From Scoparia ambigualis (lineage: Eukaryota > Arthropoda > Insecta > Lepidoptera > Crambidae), in contig OY992503.1 in NCBI GenBank assembly GCA_963921215.1, forward strand, positions 16,678,001 through 16,742,000: DNA of 64,000 bases, in the 5' to 3' direction. The translations under genes were made by a program, and so were the position numbers. Of this stretch, positions 44,242-55,812 are shown piece after piece (within the stretch, counting starts at the first letter, position 1; every line of letters starts with the position of its first letter). The notes under the pieces were generated by a model that was not told where the DNA came from, did not search any database, and was given only the letters and a program-made list of their open reading frames with translations.

Positions 44242-44752
44242 TGATTTTAATATTCATAGTTATTGACTTAACTTCCCAGACAAAAAATGGAAATGGAACG
44301 CTGACATGTAAGTTTTATTGCCATCATTTACTTAGTCGGGATCAGTAGCTCCTGATCACCAATAAAAAGTCTTCGTGTATAAGCTCCATGATTGTCCCAA
44401 AACGGCGAAAACTCAAAACGTCTAATGTATATTATGTCAAATCTGCTACTAAGGACTATTTCGCTACGATTGAGTATAGGTTTTGATTATATCTATGAAT
44501 AAGGATTGTGTATCTAGTTGTTATACGTTCTAACACTACGCTAATTAATACTAAGTACTAGTGCTGAAAGTCACCGGTGCGCGGTGAATAAAATACAATG
44601 TATCTTTTTGTGTATTGACTTTTTAGAAACATACCTACAGTTCGAGATTTTTTGGTCTATTATTTATATAATATTTTAACCCAGGTACAGCATGTTAAAC
44701 ATATTCATTGGTTTTCGACCTTATGTTCAGGCAATAAATAAAGTTTAAAATG
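44242..44752. repeat. Repeat 'B', copy 1
   Basis: About 511 bp, more than 90% identical by eye to 47472-47988, from TGATTTTAATATTCATAG to AATAAAGTTTAAAATG. No ORF. It lies between two SINE 'A' copies. Confidence 0.9.
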
Positions 44753-44756
44753 GTAA

Positions 44757-45017
44757 ATTATTAATGGTATACTGGACCTGCAGTACCATTATGTCAGCGG
44801 TCTTAATCGTCACTCTGTAACTAATAAGACAATGGCAAGTAAACATTATATTTACACTAATAGTTTTAATGAAAATAAAGCACCTTGTTTTTTTTCTTCT
44901 CTATTTTAAAATTTTAAACACTGAAAAAGACGACAACCTCAGGCGGGAATTGAACCACGCACCTTCCGCATTCCGAGCGGCTGCCTTAACCACTTGGCTA
45001 CCGAGGTCTGGCTTTCA
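44757..45017 (-). repeat. SINE 'A', copy 2
   Basis: Duplicate of 43980-44240 with a handful of substitutions (for example B box GGTTCAATTCCC). Confidence 0.9.
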
Positions 45018-45572
45018 ACCGTCGAAATTTGTCAGTGCTTGATGCTTATGTTTTTAGTCAACATTGCTTCATCAAATCTTAGAAGTTATCACCCCTGAGA
45101 TCCGAAAGAAATATTTTTATAAATATTTGAACATTCGGTTAAGATGAAGCTGCGTTTATAGATTAATGTTTTATATTTTAATTTTTTTTTTCAGTGTTTA
45201 AAATTTTACATAAGTATATTTAAGCGTTAATAAAACGCTAAAATAATAAACATAAATTTTTCTATTTTAGCCAAAAATAACACAGAGCAACATTTTAACA
45301 TCTTCACTACTAGTGGCCGTGATTCAGTGCGAAATGAAAAAAATAAACTATTTATTTACAACGCTTACATAACACGACACACGCTAAACACAAAGTCAGC
45401 GTCGACGTCGAGCAATTTAAAAACTAACTAGACAAACACCTTCGTTTGCTTAGTATGCCAGTCCTCTGCACAGGCACAGGTATAAAGAATAGCATCACAC
45501 TTTGAACGGAACATTTACGTTGTCGATCCATTCTGGGGCGCTACTGTTACCGCTTAGAGCGGTATTATTTTA
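45018..45572. other. No supported feature
   Basis: AT-rich, then single-copy-looking sequence. No ORF of note. Confidence 0.45.
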
Positions 45573-45778
45573 ATACTAGCGGCCGCTCGCGGTTTTACCC
45601 GCGTGGTTCCCGTTCCCGTTTGAACATCTAGATAAAAAGTATTCTATGTGTTAATCCAGGTTATAAACTATCTGTATGCCGAATTTCATCCAAATCCATT
45701 CAGTAGTTTTTACGTGAAAGAGTAACAAACATCCATCCATACTTACAAACTTTCGCGTTTATAATATTAGTAGGATTA
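45573..45778 (+). repeat. Arthropod-wide interspersed repeat, copy 1
   Basis: From ACTAGCGGCCGCTCGCGG through GCCGAATTTCATCCAAAT to TTTATAATATTAGTAGGA. I know this pattern from many arthropod genomes, but its class is disputed in my memory. A close copy is at 59429-59634. Confidence 0.8.
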
Positions 45779-46599
45779 CTGTAAGATTAAAGTAGTGTAT
45801 GTAATATTTTACTCGCTCAACATTACAACAACAACGATGGTGGTAGGATTCTGCCCAGAATCTTACTGGAATAGAATAGAATACCACCCTTATACCTATT
45901 TCTACTGCCAAGCAGCATTGTTTAACTTTGCTGCGTTCTAATTGAAGGGAGAAGGGGATTAGATCCTGCGAAATTACGGGACGTAAACAAATTATTTGGG
46001 CAAAAATGATTTATTTCTAAAATCCCTGAATGGTTTCTCCATTTGCCCGTTATACAGAAACACTTCGCTCATTTCTAATTACGATATATTTAGATGAAAT
46101 GGAGGTAGCTATCTACTACTCGTACTACCACCGAAGGTTGATAAACAGCACCTTTAAAATTCATTGACCATTGTTGATATTTAACGTCTTTGTAACGCAC
46201 CAGTTAGTTGTCTTTGCCCCTGGACTTCACTTAACATTAGGTAAAGCAGAGTCATTTGTCGTTCTGAATAATAAAATGTGTGTTTTTAACGCTAGTCATT
46301 CTACTACAACAACCGGAACCAACGGCCTAGCGTGACTTTCTTCACGTATAGCGTAGATGATAATGGGCACTTCTTCACCTGAAGCTTCAGGTTCTTCAGG
46401 TGTGATGCCTTTGTTGCCGCGCGTCTATCTAGGAAACCATTTTAGTTTCCATATTTTACTCGCTCAACGTTAACGCTGTAGCTACGGCCCCTCACTGAAA
46501 CCTTTACGGTACAATTGTTTGCGGCTGTAGTTAAGATCGCTATGTAAATCGCGCAGGGCAGACACATATTATCAGCGGCACCCTGCTACCTGTAAATAT
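45779..46599. other. No supported gene
   Basis: TATTTTACTCGCTCAACRTTA occurs twice (about 45808 and 46450). Otherwise unassigned. Confidence 0.4.
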
Positions 46600-47440
46600 C
46601 ACTTGTAGATCCAGTTCATTCATTACTTCATGTGACTTGGTATTAGTTTTGGCAAGAAGTTGTATGGCAAAATTGAAACTCACGTCTTTTGTCACAAAGA
46701 CGCTCTGTTTAAATAAAAACAATAAAGTAAATAAAACTCTTACTCTACGAATAGTAGTTACATGTTCTCTTTTTAAAAATTAAATTTTGTATTTTTAGTT
46801 AAGTACTAGAATGTATGGTCTTCCTACATTTGAATCCTAAATCTTCAATGACTTTTTTATCATCGCTTTACCTGTACTTATGAAGAGGTTTTATTTGTAA
46901 AGGTGCAAGTATCCACTATGTTCGCGAACATCTTGCGCTCCGCGCTGCTGCAACCGCTCCCGTAGTGGATACTTTCGCGCTTCTGGAGCGTGCAACGGTG
47001 CGCGCTCTGCGCTTAGCGCTCCAAATGGTGGCGTTTTTGAGCAAACACAAAGGGAAGCTCAGTCTGTTCATGCGTACCATCTCCATTAGAACAGTTGCAG
47101 GAGTGCGGAGCGCAAGATGTTCGCGAACATAGTGGATACTCGCACTTTTACAAATAAAACCTCTTCATAAGTACAGGTACAGCGATGATAAAATAAGTCA
47201 TTGAAGATTTAGGATTCAAATGTAGGAAGACCATACATTCTAATTATATTGGTTAGGTACCTAATTAAAAATAGAAAATTAAACTTTATAAAAAAAGAAC
47301 ATGTCACTACTATTTGTAGAGTCCGAGTTTTATTTACCTACTTTATTGTTTTCATTTAAACAGAACGTCTGTGACAAAAGATGTGAGATTAAATTTTGCC
47401 ATACAACCTCTTGCCAAAACTAATACCAAGTCAAGATCCA
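46600..47440. mobile_element. Roughly 0.83-kb palindromic element
   Basis: Arms of about 360-400 bp are inverted. TTGGTATTAGTTTTGGCAAG (about 46638) pairs with its complement near 47412. Further in, GGAAGACCATACATTCTA pairs near 47226, and TCCACTATGTTCGCGAACAT pairs near 47130. The core, about 46940-47100, is GC-rich. No transposase ORF. Target duplication not found. Confidence 0.8.
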
Positions 47441-47471
47441 CCACCTTTTACAAGGAGGAGTAGGATGACCA

Positions 47472-47988
47472 TGATTTTAATATTCATAGTTATTGACTTA
47501 ACTTCCCAGACAAAAAATGGAAATGGAACGCTGACATGTAAGTTTTATTGCCATCATTTACTTAGTCGGAATCAGTAGCTCCTGATCTCCAATAAAAAGT
47601 CTTCGTGTATAAGCTCCATAATTGTCCCAAAATGGCCAGAACTCAAAACGACAAATGTATATTATGTCAAATCTGCTACTAAGGACCTATTTCGCTACGA
47701 TTGAGTATAGGTTTCGATTATATCTATGAATAAGGATTGTGTATCTAGTTGTTATACGTTCTAACACTACGCTAATTAATACTAAGTACTAGTGCTGAAA
47801 GTCACCGGTGCGCGGTGAATAAAATACAATGTATCTTTTTGTGTATTGACTTTTTCGATACATACCTACAGTTCGAGATTTTTTGGTTTATTATTTATAT
47901 TATATTTTAACCTTTAACAGGCACAGCATGTTAAAAAATTTCATTGGATTTCGACCTTAAATTCAGGGAATAAATAAAGTTTAAAATG
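47472..47988. repeat. Repeat 'B', copy 2
   Basis: Second copy of the 44242-44752 unit, without adjacent SINE 'A'. The shared ends define the unit boundaries. Confidence 0.9.
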
Positions 47989-48018
47989 TGGTGGTCGCTA
48001 TAAGATCACTGCCTGGCT

Positions 48019-48222
48019 AAGGGTTAAGGGCCAGAGCAGACATGGTACTTTTAGCAGCGGCGATCGGCGATTTAGACGCTTTTTAGAAGCTGAATGCAGC
48101 GACAGAAACGCTAAAACGCGCGATTCCCATACTGCAATCGAACGCAGAGAGCCGCCAAAAGACGATGCCAGTCGCAAAATCGCCGATCGCCGATGCTAAA
48201 AGTATCATGTGTGCGGTGGCTC
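48019..48222. mobile_element. Palindromic MITE
   Basis: GGTACTTTTAGCAGCGGCGATCGGCG-type arm (in part ACATGGTACTTTTAGC) pairs with GCTAAAAGTATCATGT near 48208. The left end TTAAGGGCCAGAGC pairs imperfectly with GGTGGCTCT. The target duplication is lost on the right. Confidence 0.7.
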
Positions 48223-48224
48223 TA

Positions 48225-48420
48225 GCGGTCCGCCCGCGACTTCGTCTACGTGAACACCTTGTATCCGGTGACGAATTTCCATACATTTTCTTGCATAGGA
48301 ACCTTGTCCTGACAAATTACAAACTCTACAAAAAAATAATCAGCCGAATAGCGGCGGAGTAAAGGCTGCACCCGTTCTGAAGTGATGCGCGTGCAAACAT
48401 TTAGGCAATGGATTTTTATT
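48225..48420 (+). repeat. 'CCGTTCTGAAGTGATG' interspersed repeat, copy 1
   Basis: CGCGACTTCGTCTACGTG, ACCTTGTCCTGACAAATTAC and CACCCGTTCTGAAGTGATGC appear in the order known from arthropod interspersed repeats. Other copies: 53050-53195 and, reversed, 59935-60055. Confidence 0.75.
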
Positions 48421-48429
48421 AATACATAC

Positions 48430-49530
48430 TCGTACGATATGATTACGACTATTATCCCCGAAGGGTTAGTCAGAGACTAGGAAACGAGGACATCCCCCCC
48501 TCCTTACTTCACTAAGTTTATTTGTACTGGCACCTCGAGACCAACCGTTAGGTTATGCAAGAAGTGCCAGACGTCCCTGCGCCAGTAGAACACTCGCGCA
48601 GGAGACCACCAACGTTAGGTCTTGACGCCAAATTAGTGCCCGCCGCAGCGCGCTCTTCATTCGGTACTCCTAAGACTAGTGTCTCAGGAGAGTATCCCCG
48701 TGAACACGTGTAGTTCACTGCCTATTGTCCAAATAGGTAACCGGAGCTGTCAAGCTCGCTCACTTCTCATTGCACGAAGGGCACAACTCGCAGTTGCCAC
48801 TGGTGGGGTCGTCGACTCTAAAGTCGACTCCCAAGTGTCCACCTTGGTAGCGGAGTAGTAAGCACACTCACTTCTCGGAACCCATCCGGGCGCCTAGCCA
48901 GTTCCCACGTCCTACGCGGCTGGCTGGACGGAAGACTTACGGCATCTAGGAGGCCGCCTCTACTAGTTATCCAGACTAGTACCAGAGATGTCAACACCAA
49001 TGTCCAATTAAAACCACCGGACAAAGCTGCCAACTATAAGGGAAACTCACGTTCCCCGCAGGACTTTTCGCTTCTGGCCCCTCAGAGACCGCTACTAGGC
49101 CCCGCTCGCTGTGCACGAGTTTGGAAGTCCTGGCACACAATACCAGGACAGACGAACATTCCCAAGCTCTACAGCTAACCACACGCCACTACGAGTCCAA
49201 CCCATGTCCGGATCCCGCCGGAGGCGCCTGGTTAAAGGCACGACCAGCGGGGGGCTTGAACCGGAACCCCGTAGTACCTCTGAAAACACAACCGAACCCG
49301 TAGTTCCAGTTGCGATACCCTATCTATTGAGGTCAGTAGATAGGGACGAGGACAGCAAAAGTAGACCCTCTGCCATAGTCCACTTTTCACCAAATAGCGA
49401 CTGCACTTGTGCTCAGCGTGACAGGTGGTGAGCCCATCGCCGCTCTAAGCTGTTGGATGTATGTGCATTCTTTAGTCCGTTAGCCACCTTTTACGACACC
49501 CAAGGGGAGTGAGGGGGTGGTACTTCGATC
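48430..49530 (-). repeat. GGCGACTAA repeat split by an 853-bp insertion
   Basis: Tail at 48445-48492, remainder at 49346-49530. ACGAGGACA is present at both junctions. Confidence 0.88.
48493..49345. mobile_element. 853-bp GC-rich insertion, class unknown
   Basis: Flanked by the 9-bp duplication ACGAGGACA (48484-48492, 49346-49354). It starts TCCCCCCCTCC and ends in a hairpin CCTATCTA...TAGATAGG at 49319-49344. The minus strand contains a B-box-like GGTTCAAGCCC near 49255. There is no domain-bearing ORF and no poly(A). It could be a retroposon of unusual type or a DNA transposon. Confidence 0.75.
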
Positions 49531-49574
49531 AACAATACAACTAGATGTCAGGACGGCGATATTGTTGCCCCTTA

Positions 49575-49800
49575 GGCTGCTTTCAATTTAAGCGTTTAGA
49601 GCAGGACCAACATGGTTCAAGTTACACTTGAAACAGACTATTTATTAGTAACTACCAGAGTATTCTGGCCTACGTACGATAAACGGACCGCAGCCGTGCG
49701 TGTGTCTCAATAGTGTAGACTCTATTATGTGTATCAAGGGACAGCAAATATAACATGATCCATACCGGTGCCCCAACGTCCTGCTAAATTGAAAGAGCCC
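49575..49800. mobile_element. 226-bp palindromic MITE, TTA duplication
   Basis: Ends GG(G)CTCTTTCAATTTA inverted. TTA at 49572-49574 and 49801-49803. AGCAGGAC occurs near both ends. Confidence 0.8.
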
Positions 49801-49803
49801 TTA

Positions 49804-50500
49804 GGGTTAATTTCACCACTAAATGTTATTGACGTCTTTTAGTTTTTAAGTGACAGGAGTAATTTATTGCTTTGAAAAAGTATTTATTTACGTGGACAAT
49901 TTAATGTGTTTAGGTACTAGGACGTTTTGAGAATTAGTTTTTATGATAATCGAGTACTTTGATACTAGAATTTAGTGTATTTTGGGAATGAGACGTTTTG
50001 GGAATAAGTTCCAATGGGACTCGGTTCATTTGAAATTGAGTGTTATTGACAATAGTATATATTGAGAACCGCTCTTTTTGGTAGTAAGTCTATTCGGGTT
50101 TTTTTCTATATGAGAAAAGGTGTTTTAGATCTTAGGTCGTATTAAGTAATTTTCCCGGGGCGTATCAGCACTGTACCGGGGCGCCGCGTCGCGTTCTGAA
50201 GGAAGGTGTCGGTTCTTTTACCGGGTCGGGCCCGTATGTCCTTACTCACCCGTTTCCCCCACGGGGGGGGGGGGGGGGGACATATGGGTTCCGCCCCGGA
50301 CAGTGCATGGGGTGTCTCACGTTCCTCTCGAAGCCTCATGCCAGTGCAGAGAAGCATTTTCTCCGACTAAAACAAAGAAAAAGGTCGTATTAAGTAATGG
50401 GTATTTCGAGATTAGTTCCAAACAGCCCGGAAGGTTATAATTTAGCTTTGATTTTGTACGTGACGCGAATGGGTGGTAGTATTCTTTCACCGCTTCGCGA
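49804..50500. repeat. Degenerate periodic sequence
   Basis: Loose repeats of GTTTTGGGAATNAGTTCCAATGG-type and variants (GACGTTTTGAGAATTAGTTT, TATTTCGAGATTAGTTCC). It is interrupted by the retroposon at 50151. A similar pattern (GGGACAGATTCT) recurs at 53270-53340. Confidence 0.5.
50151..50381 (+). mobile_element. Short retroposon with 17-bp target duplication
   Basis: AGGTCGTATTAAGTAAT is found at 50134-50150 and 50382-50398. The insert ends in AAAACAAAGAAAAA, an A-rich 3' tail. It is GC-rich with a G-run at 50265-50279. It is probably a 5'-truncated LINE or a SINE. The perfect 17-bp duplication implies a fairly recent event. Confidence 0.88.
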
Positions 50501-50515
50501 CGCGGTTATTTTTAT
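50455..50515 (-). repeat. GGCGACTAA repeat, head fragment
   Basis: GGTGGTAGTATTCTTTCACC then CGCTTCGCGACGCGGTTA, the complement of the family's first ~40 bp. Confidence 0.75.
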
Positions 50516-51174
50516 TAATATACATTTTATGTCAAGATGGGTGTGATTCAAAATTCCCATCCCTCTCCAGAGACCTAAGAATATAGCTGACTATAATAAT
50601 GTAAAAAAAATACTTTTAATGTCAGAATCGGGCTACAAGACACAATAGATTGCGGATGTTTCAAAACACAGGTCCAGCATGATGCGACTGCCACGTTATT
50701 ATAGTCAGCTATATTGATATGGAAGCGAATGGACGTAGCAAAGTACCTACTATGGCTTGCGTGGTTGACAAGTAACTATGACACGTGTGACTATGACACG
50801 TCATGTTTCGTCTGACGCAGAACGCGTTGTAAGAGCACGAGCTGAAACACCAAGCAAGTGCAATGAAGGGAGTGCAAACCTTAATACAATGATTGAAGAT
50901 TATTATTAGTTTTGCACGTCCATACCTGTTCAACGCCGACGTATATCACATAGGCATTACAGACAAACCTCAGTGGTTTAAGGTAATGCTATTAGATTAA
51001 GTATTTTTATTGTATTTTTTGAAATGTTAAATAAAAAAATAAATTATACTCTAACGCCCGAAATTAAATAAATAAAATAAATAAATAAATAAACTTTCCT
51101 ACACTCACACCAATTATCTAGCCCAAGAGAAGCTTCGTTATGAAGCTCATTAAATGGTTACTAGACAACGGATA
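50516..51174. other. No supported gene
   Basis: ATATAGCTGACTATAATA at 50583 pairs with TATTATAGTCAGCTATAT at 50697, an inverted repeat about 130 bp long overall that may be a small MITE. AAATAAATAAAATAAA simple repeat at 51065-51095. Confidence 0.5.
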
Positions 51175-51342
51175 AACATACTTAAAATACTTAAATACAT
51201 ACATATAGAAAACACCCAGACCCGAGAAAATTTAGAAAAACAATAATTTCTAAATTGACCCGACCGGGGATCGAATCCGGGACCTCAGAGGTGGCGACAC
51301 CATGAAAACCGGTGTACAAACCACTCGACCAAGGAGGTCGTC
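51175..51342 (-). repeat. tRNA-headed SINE, copy 2
   Basis: The minus-strand head CGACCTCCTTGGTCGAGTGG, B box GGATTCGATCCCC, and body ending GGGTCTGGGTGTTTTCTATA match 15321-15486. Confidence 0.8.
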
Positions 51343-52324
51343 GAAATTAAAAACTTATCAGTACATTGTTTAGTCTACTAGAGTGAGAAATTTGACATAT
51401 TTTGTGTGGAGTAATGGAAAGTGTCCTTCTATGACACGGACGGAATTTTCCAATTTTTGTTTAGCGCACTAAAAGAAAGAGCGAAATGAAATGTCCTTGC
51501 TTAGTTTCTCAGTACACGGCTCTTCGAAATACTAGGCTCTTCTCAGTGAGATAAATAACAACGCAATCGTCTGAACGCAGCCTAGTAAAAAAGACTAACG
51601 TCACCATCGCACTAATAAGTAATAACTAGGAGTACGTGAGAAATAGCGCTATGTGAGTTTACGTCGCGATAACGTCAGCACTGTCTAATACGATTAGCTG
51701 GTGTGACGGCGAGCCTGCGAATGAACGAGCCCAGAGTGAGAATAGAATAATTTGTTACACAGGTACTGCGATAATTAGCCGTTACAAGCATTATTATAAC
51801 CTTTGTAGTGGTTCTCGACGTACAGGCGGCAGCAAGTCAATCTACCACAACATCTCGGCGGCACGTTTGTGTCGTTGTTTTGGGCTAACGTAGATTACAC
51901 AAACGTAGAAAAAAGACACAAAAGGCGCAGCTCAGCTTATTAAGTGAGATTACAATATAAAATGTTTACAAAATTAAATGAAATAATAACAAAATGATAT
52001 AAAATCCCTCGTGCTATAACATGCATGTATGGTACTGGTTATTTCTGAACGGACTAAGATTTGGAACTTGTGGCCACAATAACTTAAGTTTAGGTCAAAA
52101 AGAGCTATCCAATGACATATTTTTATTATATAGTTGCTTCTGTGCGCTGTGGTTTCTTGCGCCCGTTCTTTGCCACAGTTAAAAAATGATGACCTGAATG
52201 GGTGGTAGGTTAAAAAATATTTGGACGTTTCAAAGTACTTATTAATTGAGTTTATTGAATAAATATATTTTGACTATTGACTATTACAATAATCTATTGG
52301 TGGTGGGTACCAAGATGTTCGGCG
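51343..52324. other. No supported gene
   Basis: A TTGAATAAATATATTTTGAC tail at 52255 resembles lepidopteran retroposon 3' ends. The remainder is unassigned. Confidence 0.4.
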
Positions 52325-52570
52325 AGTAACCGCGTCTCGTAGCGGTGAAACAATACTATCATATCACCCCCTCTCTTCCTTTGGGTGTCGTAAAAGGCGA
52401 ACTGCATATACATCCAAAAGCAAAGAGCGGCTATGGGCTCACCACGTGTCACGCTGAACACATGTGCAGTCGCTATTTGGTGAAAAGTGGACTCTATGGT
52501 AGAGGACTGCTTTTGCGGTCCTCTACCATATATATAATAGTTGTAATTATATGTATGTGTATGTATGTAG
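52325..52570 (+). repeat. GGCGACTAA repeat copy
   Basis: Starts ACCGCGTCTCGTAGCGGTGA and runs to the GCTTTTGCGGTCCTCTACCA region. The tail is replaced by TATATATAATAG and ends in TATGTATG. Confidence 0.85.
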
Positions 52571-53644
52571 GTACCTATGTATACCTATAGAAATCAATAT
52601 CGATTAAAAAAATTGACAGCTTCGGGTAGTTAAAGAGCAAAAAAATGTACACAAGCTAGCAGATCGAGTGTATCTACATTTTTTTTGAGAGGTTTCAGGT
52701 GGTCTCTTTTACAACTTAATCGGATTTTAGGCGGCGTCGAGTAACTTAAAGTTCTTTAAGCCGTAGGAATGAACATCCCTTGAGATCTCACAAGCGCGCG
52801 CCTAGATCGCCTTCCCCCCAAATTTTGGTCTCCTAATAGATTGTCAGTCAATCTATCAACCGTTTAAATTACAAATGTACGTGTACAATGCAACAAATGT
52901 ACGTACTCTTCATTGTACGTAGAATTCTACTGGACGCGAGGGGGCGAATCAACTCGACGACCTATTTATTAATTCATCCAATCCATCCACACACATGGCA
53001 GGATATTCGCCGTAACCCGCCCCAGCTACCCATCAAAGTGTAATAGCTAGAGGCTCGCCTGCGACTTCGGCCGCGTGTTGTCCTTTCATACAAACCTTCT
53101 CCTGACAGTTACAAACACAACAAAAAAAGAATTAGCCAAATAGGTGCAGCCGTTCTGAAGTGATGCAAGAACACACATTCATGGCAATTTAATTTTATTT
53201 ATTTACATACTTAAATGAAAATCTGTAGATACGCATACTACTACAAGCTAATTTTTTTTTAATGTTCAGGACGAAAGGGAGGGTGATTCTCATAGGGACA
53301 GATTCTGAAAAAGACAGATTCTCAAAAGGACAGGTTGTCCAAAAAATCGAAAATGGTACAGTGCACGCACAAATTAATAGAAGGAAATATCTCGCACACT
53401 GTTTCCACATCATAAATTAGTATTTTTCCTAAACTAACCGCTTGTACCTTTTTGATAACTGATAAAATATATAAATAGGTTTAACAAAAAAATATATAAA
53501 AAATACTTAAGTAATTAAATTTTATTAAAAAAATATTTTTAATTATTAAATTACTTAATTATTTTTTAAATATATTTTTCATTATTAATAATTTTTTTTT
53601 CTAAACAAATTAAACTCTCATTTTTTCTCAAAATAAATTTTACT
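52571..53644. other. Includes repeat copy and AT-rich inverted DNA
   Basis: 53050-53195 is copy 2 of the CCGTTCTGAAGTGATG family. 53480-53590 is almost pure A/T with the inverted pair ACTTAAGTAATTAAAT and ATTTAATTA-type arms. The 52700-53040 stretch is unassigned. Confidence 0.5.
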
Positions 53645-53735
53645 GCATGTGCGTTCGTCCAATGATGACTGCTTCTGCGGTCCTCATTGTTTAATCTCTG
53701 ATTTACTCTTTGCGGTTATTAGTCGTGATATGCGG
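53645..53735 (+). repeat. GGCGACTAA repeat, diverged 3' fragment
   Basis: GATGACTGCTTCTGCGGTCC and TTAGTCGTGATAT are recognisable. Confidence 0.6.
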
Positions 53736-53750
53736 TTCGTCTGTCGTTCA

Positions 53751-54073
53751 GTTTCCCATACAAATTTACAAGTTGAAATTTTTAAAAACCAATAAGCCAA
53801 TTTTAATGAAACTAAGCACGCTAAAGTAAAATACAGGGATCTAAATAGTTTGTTGAAAACATTTTTAAAAAACCTTTATTTAACTGAGTTATTGCGATTT
53901 AAAGTGTACAATAGAAAGTTTAAAATTGCATTTAACTCAGTTAAATGAAAGTTTTTTAAAAATGTTTGCAATTAACTATTTAGATCCCTGTATTTTACTT
54001 TAGAATGCCAAGATTAATTAAAATTAGCGCATTGGTTTATAAAAATTTCAACTTGGAAGTTTCTATGGGAAAC
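53751..54073. mobile_element. Palindromic element, about 320 bp
   Basis: GTTTCCCATACAAATTTACA pairs with its complement near 54055. Further in, AAAGTAAAATACAGGGATCT pairs near 53985. No ORF. Confidence 0.8.
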
Positions 54074-54505
54074 CGAAATGCATAAACCCATTGAATTGAT
54101 TGCATTGAAGTTGGATGTCCATCGTAGTCACAGTCGCAATCTATCAGTTTTTTAATGCATAAAACATTGTGCGGATTTTGTTATACAAAAAAAATACTAT
54201 TACCTACTATTAAAACGCGAAAGGCGAATGAATATTCATTCATGCATCACACACAGTGTGTTCGTAGTAAGTCGCACTCGACGCATCCGACTACAACCGA
54301 CTACCATTTATTTTAAACTGTTGTGAATGCGTCGTCGCATTCGTCCGTTATACATGGCAGGGCAGGGTGTTTGTGGTAGGACACATTACCTACCTATCAA
54401 AGTTTCCAATATCCATACAGCTACGCATCCACCTGCTACCTACAAACTACTATTTCTTTTGAACTGCTCAGAACGCGGAGTGCGAATCTTTACTCATCAG
54501 ACTAC
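54074..54505. other. No supported gene
   Basis: Contains a perfect 16-bp palindrome GAATGAATATTCATTC at about 54228-54243. Otherwise unassigned. Confidence 0.45.
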
Positions 54506-54565
54506 TCACACATAGCTGGATGTTAATCAATATTCGAATATTAATTAACACCTAGCTTTGTGTGA
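54506..54565. repeat. 60-bp hairpin
   Basis: TCACACATAGCTGGATGTTA pairs with its complement at the right end around ATATTCGAATAT. A very short foldback element or MITE. Confidence 0.75.
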
Positions 54566-55344
54566 TTAATGTATGTTCTTTTCTAAGGTATTTATTCAAT
54601 AGGTCTCTCTGTATTTTTACTATATCGCACAATAAACAAAGAAACGAATGATGTTACCATTTACTTATAAAAACTCAAAACGTAGACTAAAGTTAAAACT
54701 GCATAAACCTATAATGCTGTTTCATTTGGGGTTTAAACTAAGTTTCAATTTAGTACGTTACATATAAAGTCATGAGCTTTGTAAGGTTTTTTTTGTTTTC
54801 TACAATGAAGTAATTTCTGGCTGAATTCTGCCACCTCGCAGACTAAAGGATAGTAATGTTTCAATTCATTCTCACTATTCTATATTGAGTACCCATCACC
54901 CCATCACTTTGAACACCAAACGGGTCCTTCAAAAACGTACGATAAAACGATTACATTTACCCTCGTCGGCAAAAAGATTTAATTCCCGCCCAAATGGCGG
55001 AAGCGAGCATTTACAGTAAGATTAGTATCGGGGTCGCGGGTCGCGGCACCGGAAATCAGCTACGAGGGCTCTATTTGATTGTGATGCAAATTCCTCACTT
55101 CCGGTAGGGGCCGCAACAGGTGGGGGCGCCACCCGATGCACTGCTTTGCTTCATACATGCCGTAATTAATGTGAAAAATTCACGTCATGCCACCACAGTG
55201 GAACATAGAACATTGTAGGTATACTGTGGAGCGATTCTCCTGAGTATCGCTACTGGATAGCGGGCTTTGATATTGTAAGCGTCCATGCGCTGCTATGTGA
55301 ATGCTTCCCTTCCCATCAGTAAAGTGGGCAGTAAGTACCTAAGC
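54566..55344. other. No supported gene
   Basis: A GC-richer patch at 55030-55140 has no ORF or repeat identity. Confidence 0.45.
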
Positions 55345-55468
55345 CGCTCCGTGCTTCGGAAGGCACGTTAAGCCGTTGGTCCCGGTTGTTGTCGTAAGAT
55401 GGCAGTCGTCAAAACCTACCAACCCACATTGGGCCAGCGTGGTGGGACGTTTATAGGCCGATGATGAA
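55345..55468 (+). repeat. RTE LINE 3' end fragment
   Basis: GGCACGTTAAGCCGTTGGTC and CCCACATTGGGCCAGCGTGG lead to GGCCGATGATGAA, the typical RTE end. Confidence 0.7.
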
Positions 55469-55499
55469 GTACCTAAGCCACTTTGCGCAGTAAAGTATA

Positions 55500-55812
55500 G
55501 CCTTCATCTGTCCTACCACTGGGCAAAGCCTCCACCATTGAAATGAAGTCTTCGCTACAAATATGATGAGTATTGGCTGATGGGCCAAAACCAGAGAATT
55601 CGTAAATGCTTTACCGGTCTTGAAAATGGAGTAGGACCATTAGTAATAGTGGAGGGGGTGGGGGGAAGGAAGAATTAGGCTTCTGTGCTTCGGTAATCAC
55701 AAACCCGGGCTATGCATCGAAAAATCAGAAACACACTTGGCCCAACCTTGGAATTGAACTCGGCATCTTCGGTTAACGCGCCCATCCGTTTAGACATTAG
55801 TCCACCGAGGTT
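55500..55812 (-). repeat. tRNA-headed SINE, same family as 1735-1950
   Basis: Shares CACAAACCCGGGCTATGCAT and the reversed tRNA-like head ending CCACCGAGG. A purine-rich insertion is present near 55650-55670. Confidence 0.65.

Noticed and set aside
43980..45017. Possible functional tRNA genes at 44160-44228 and 44940-45008
   Set aside because: They have a B box and partial A box but are fused to a conserved SINE body and duplicated with it; no complete cloverleaf is evident.
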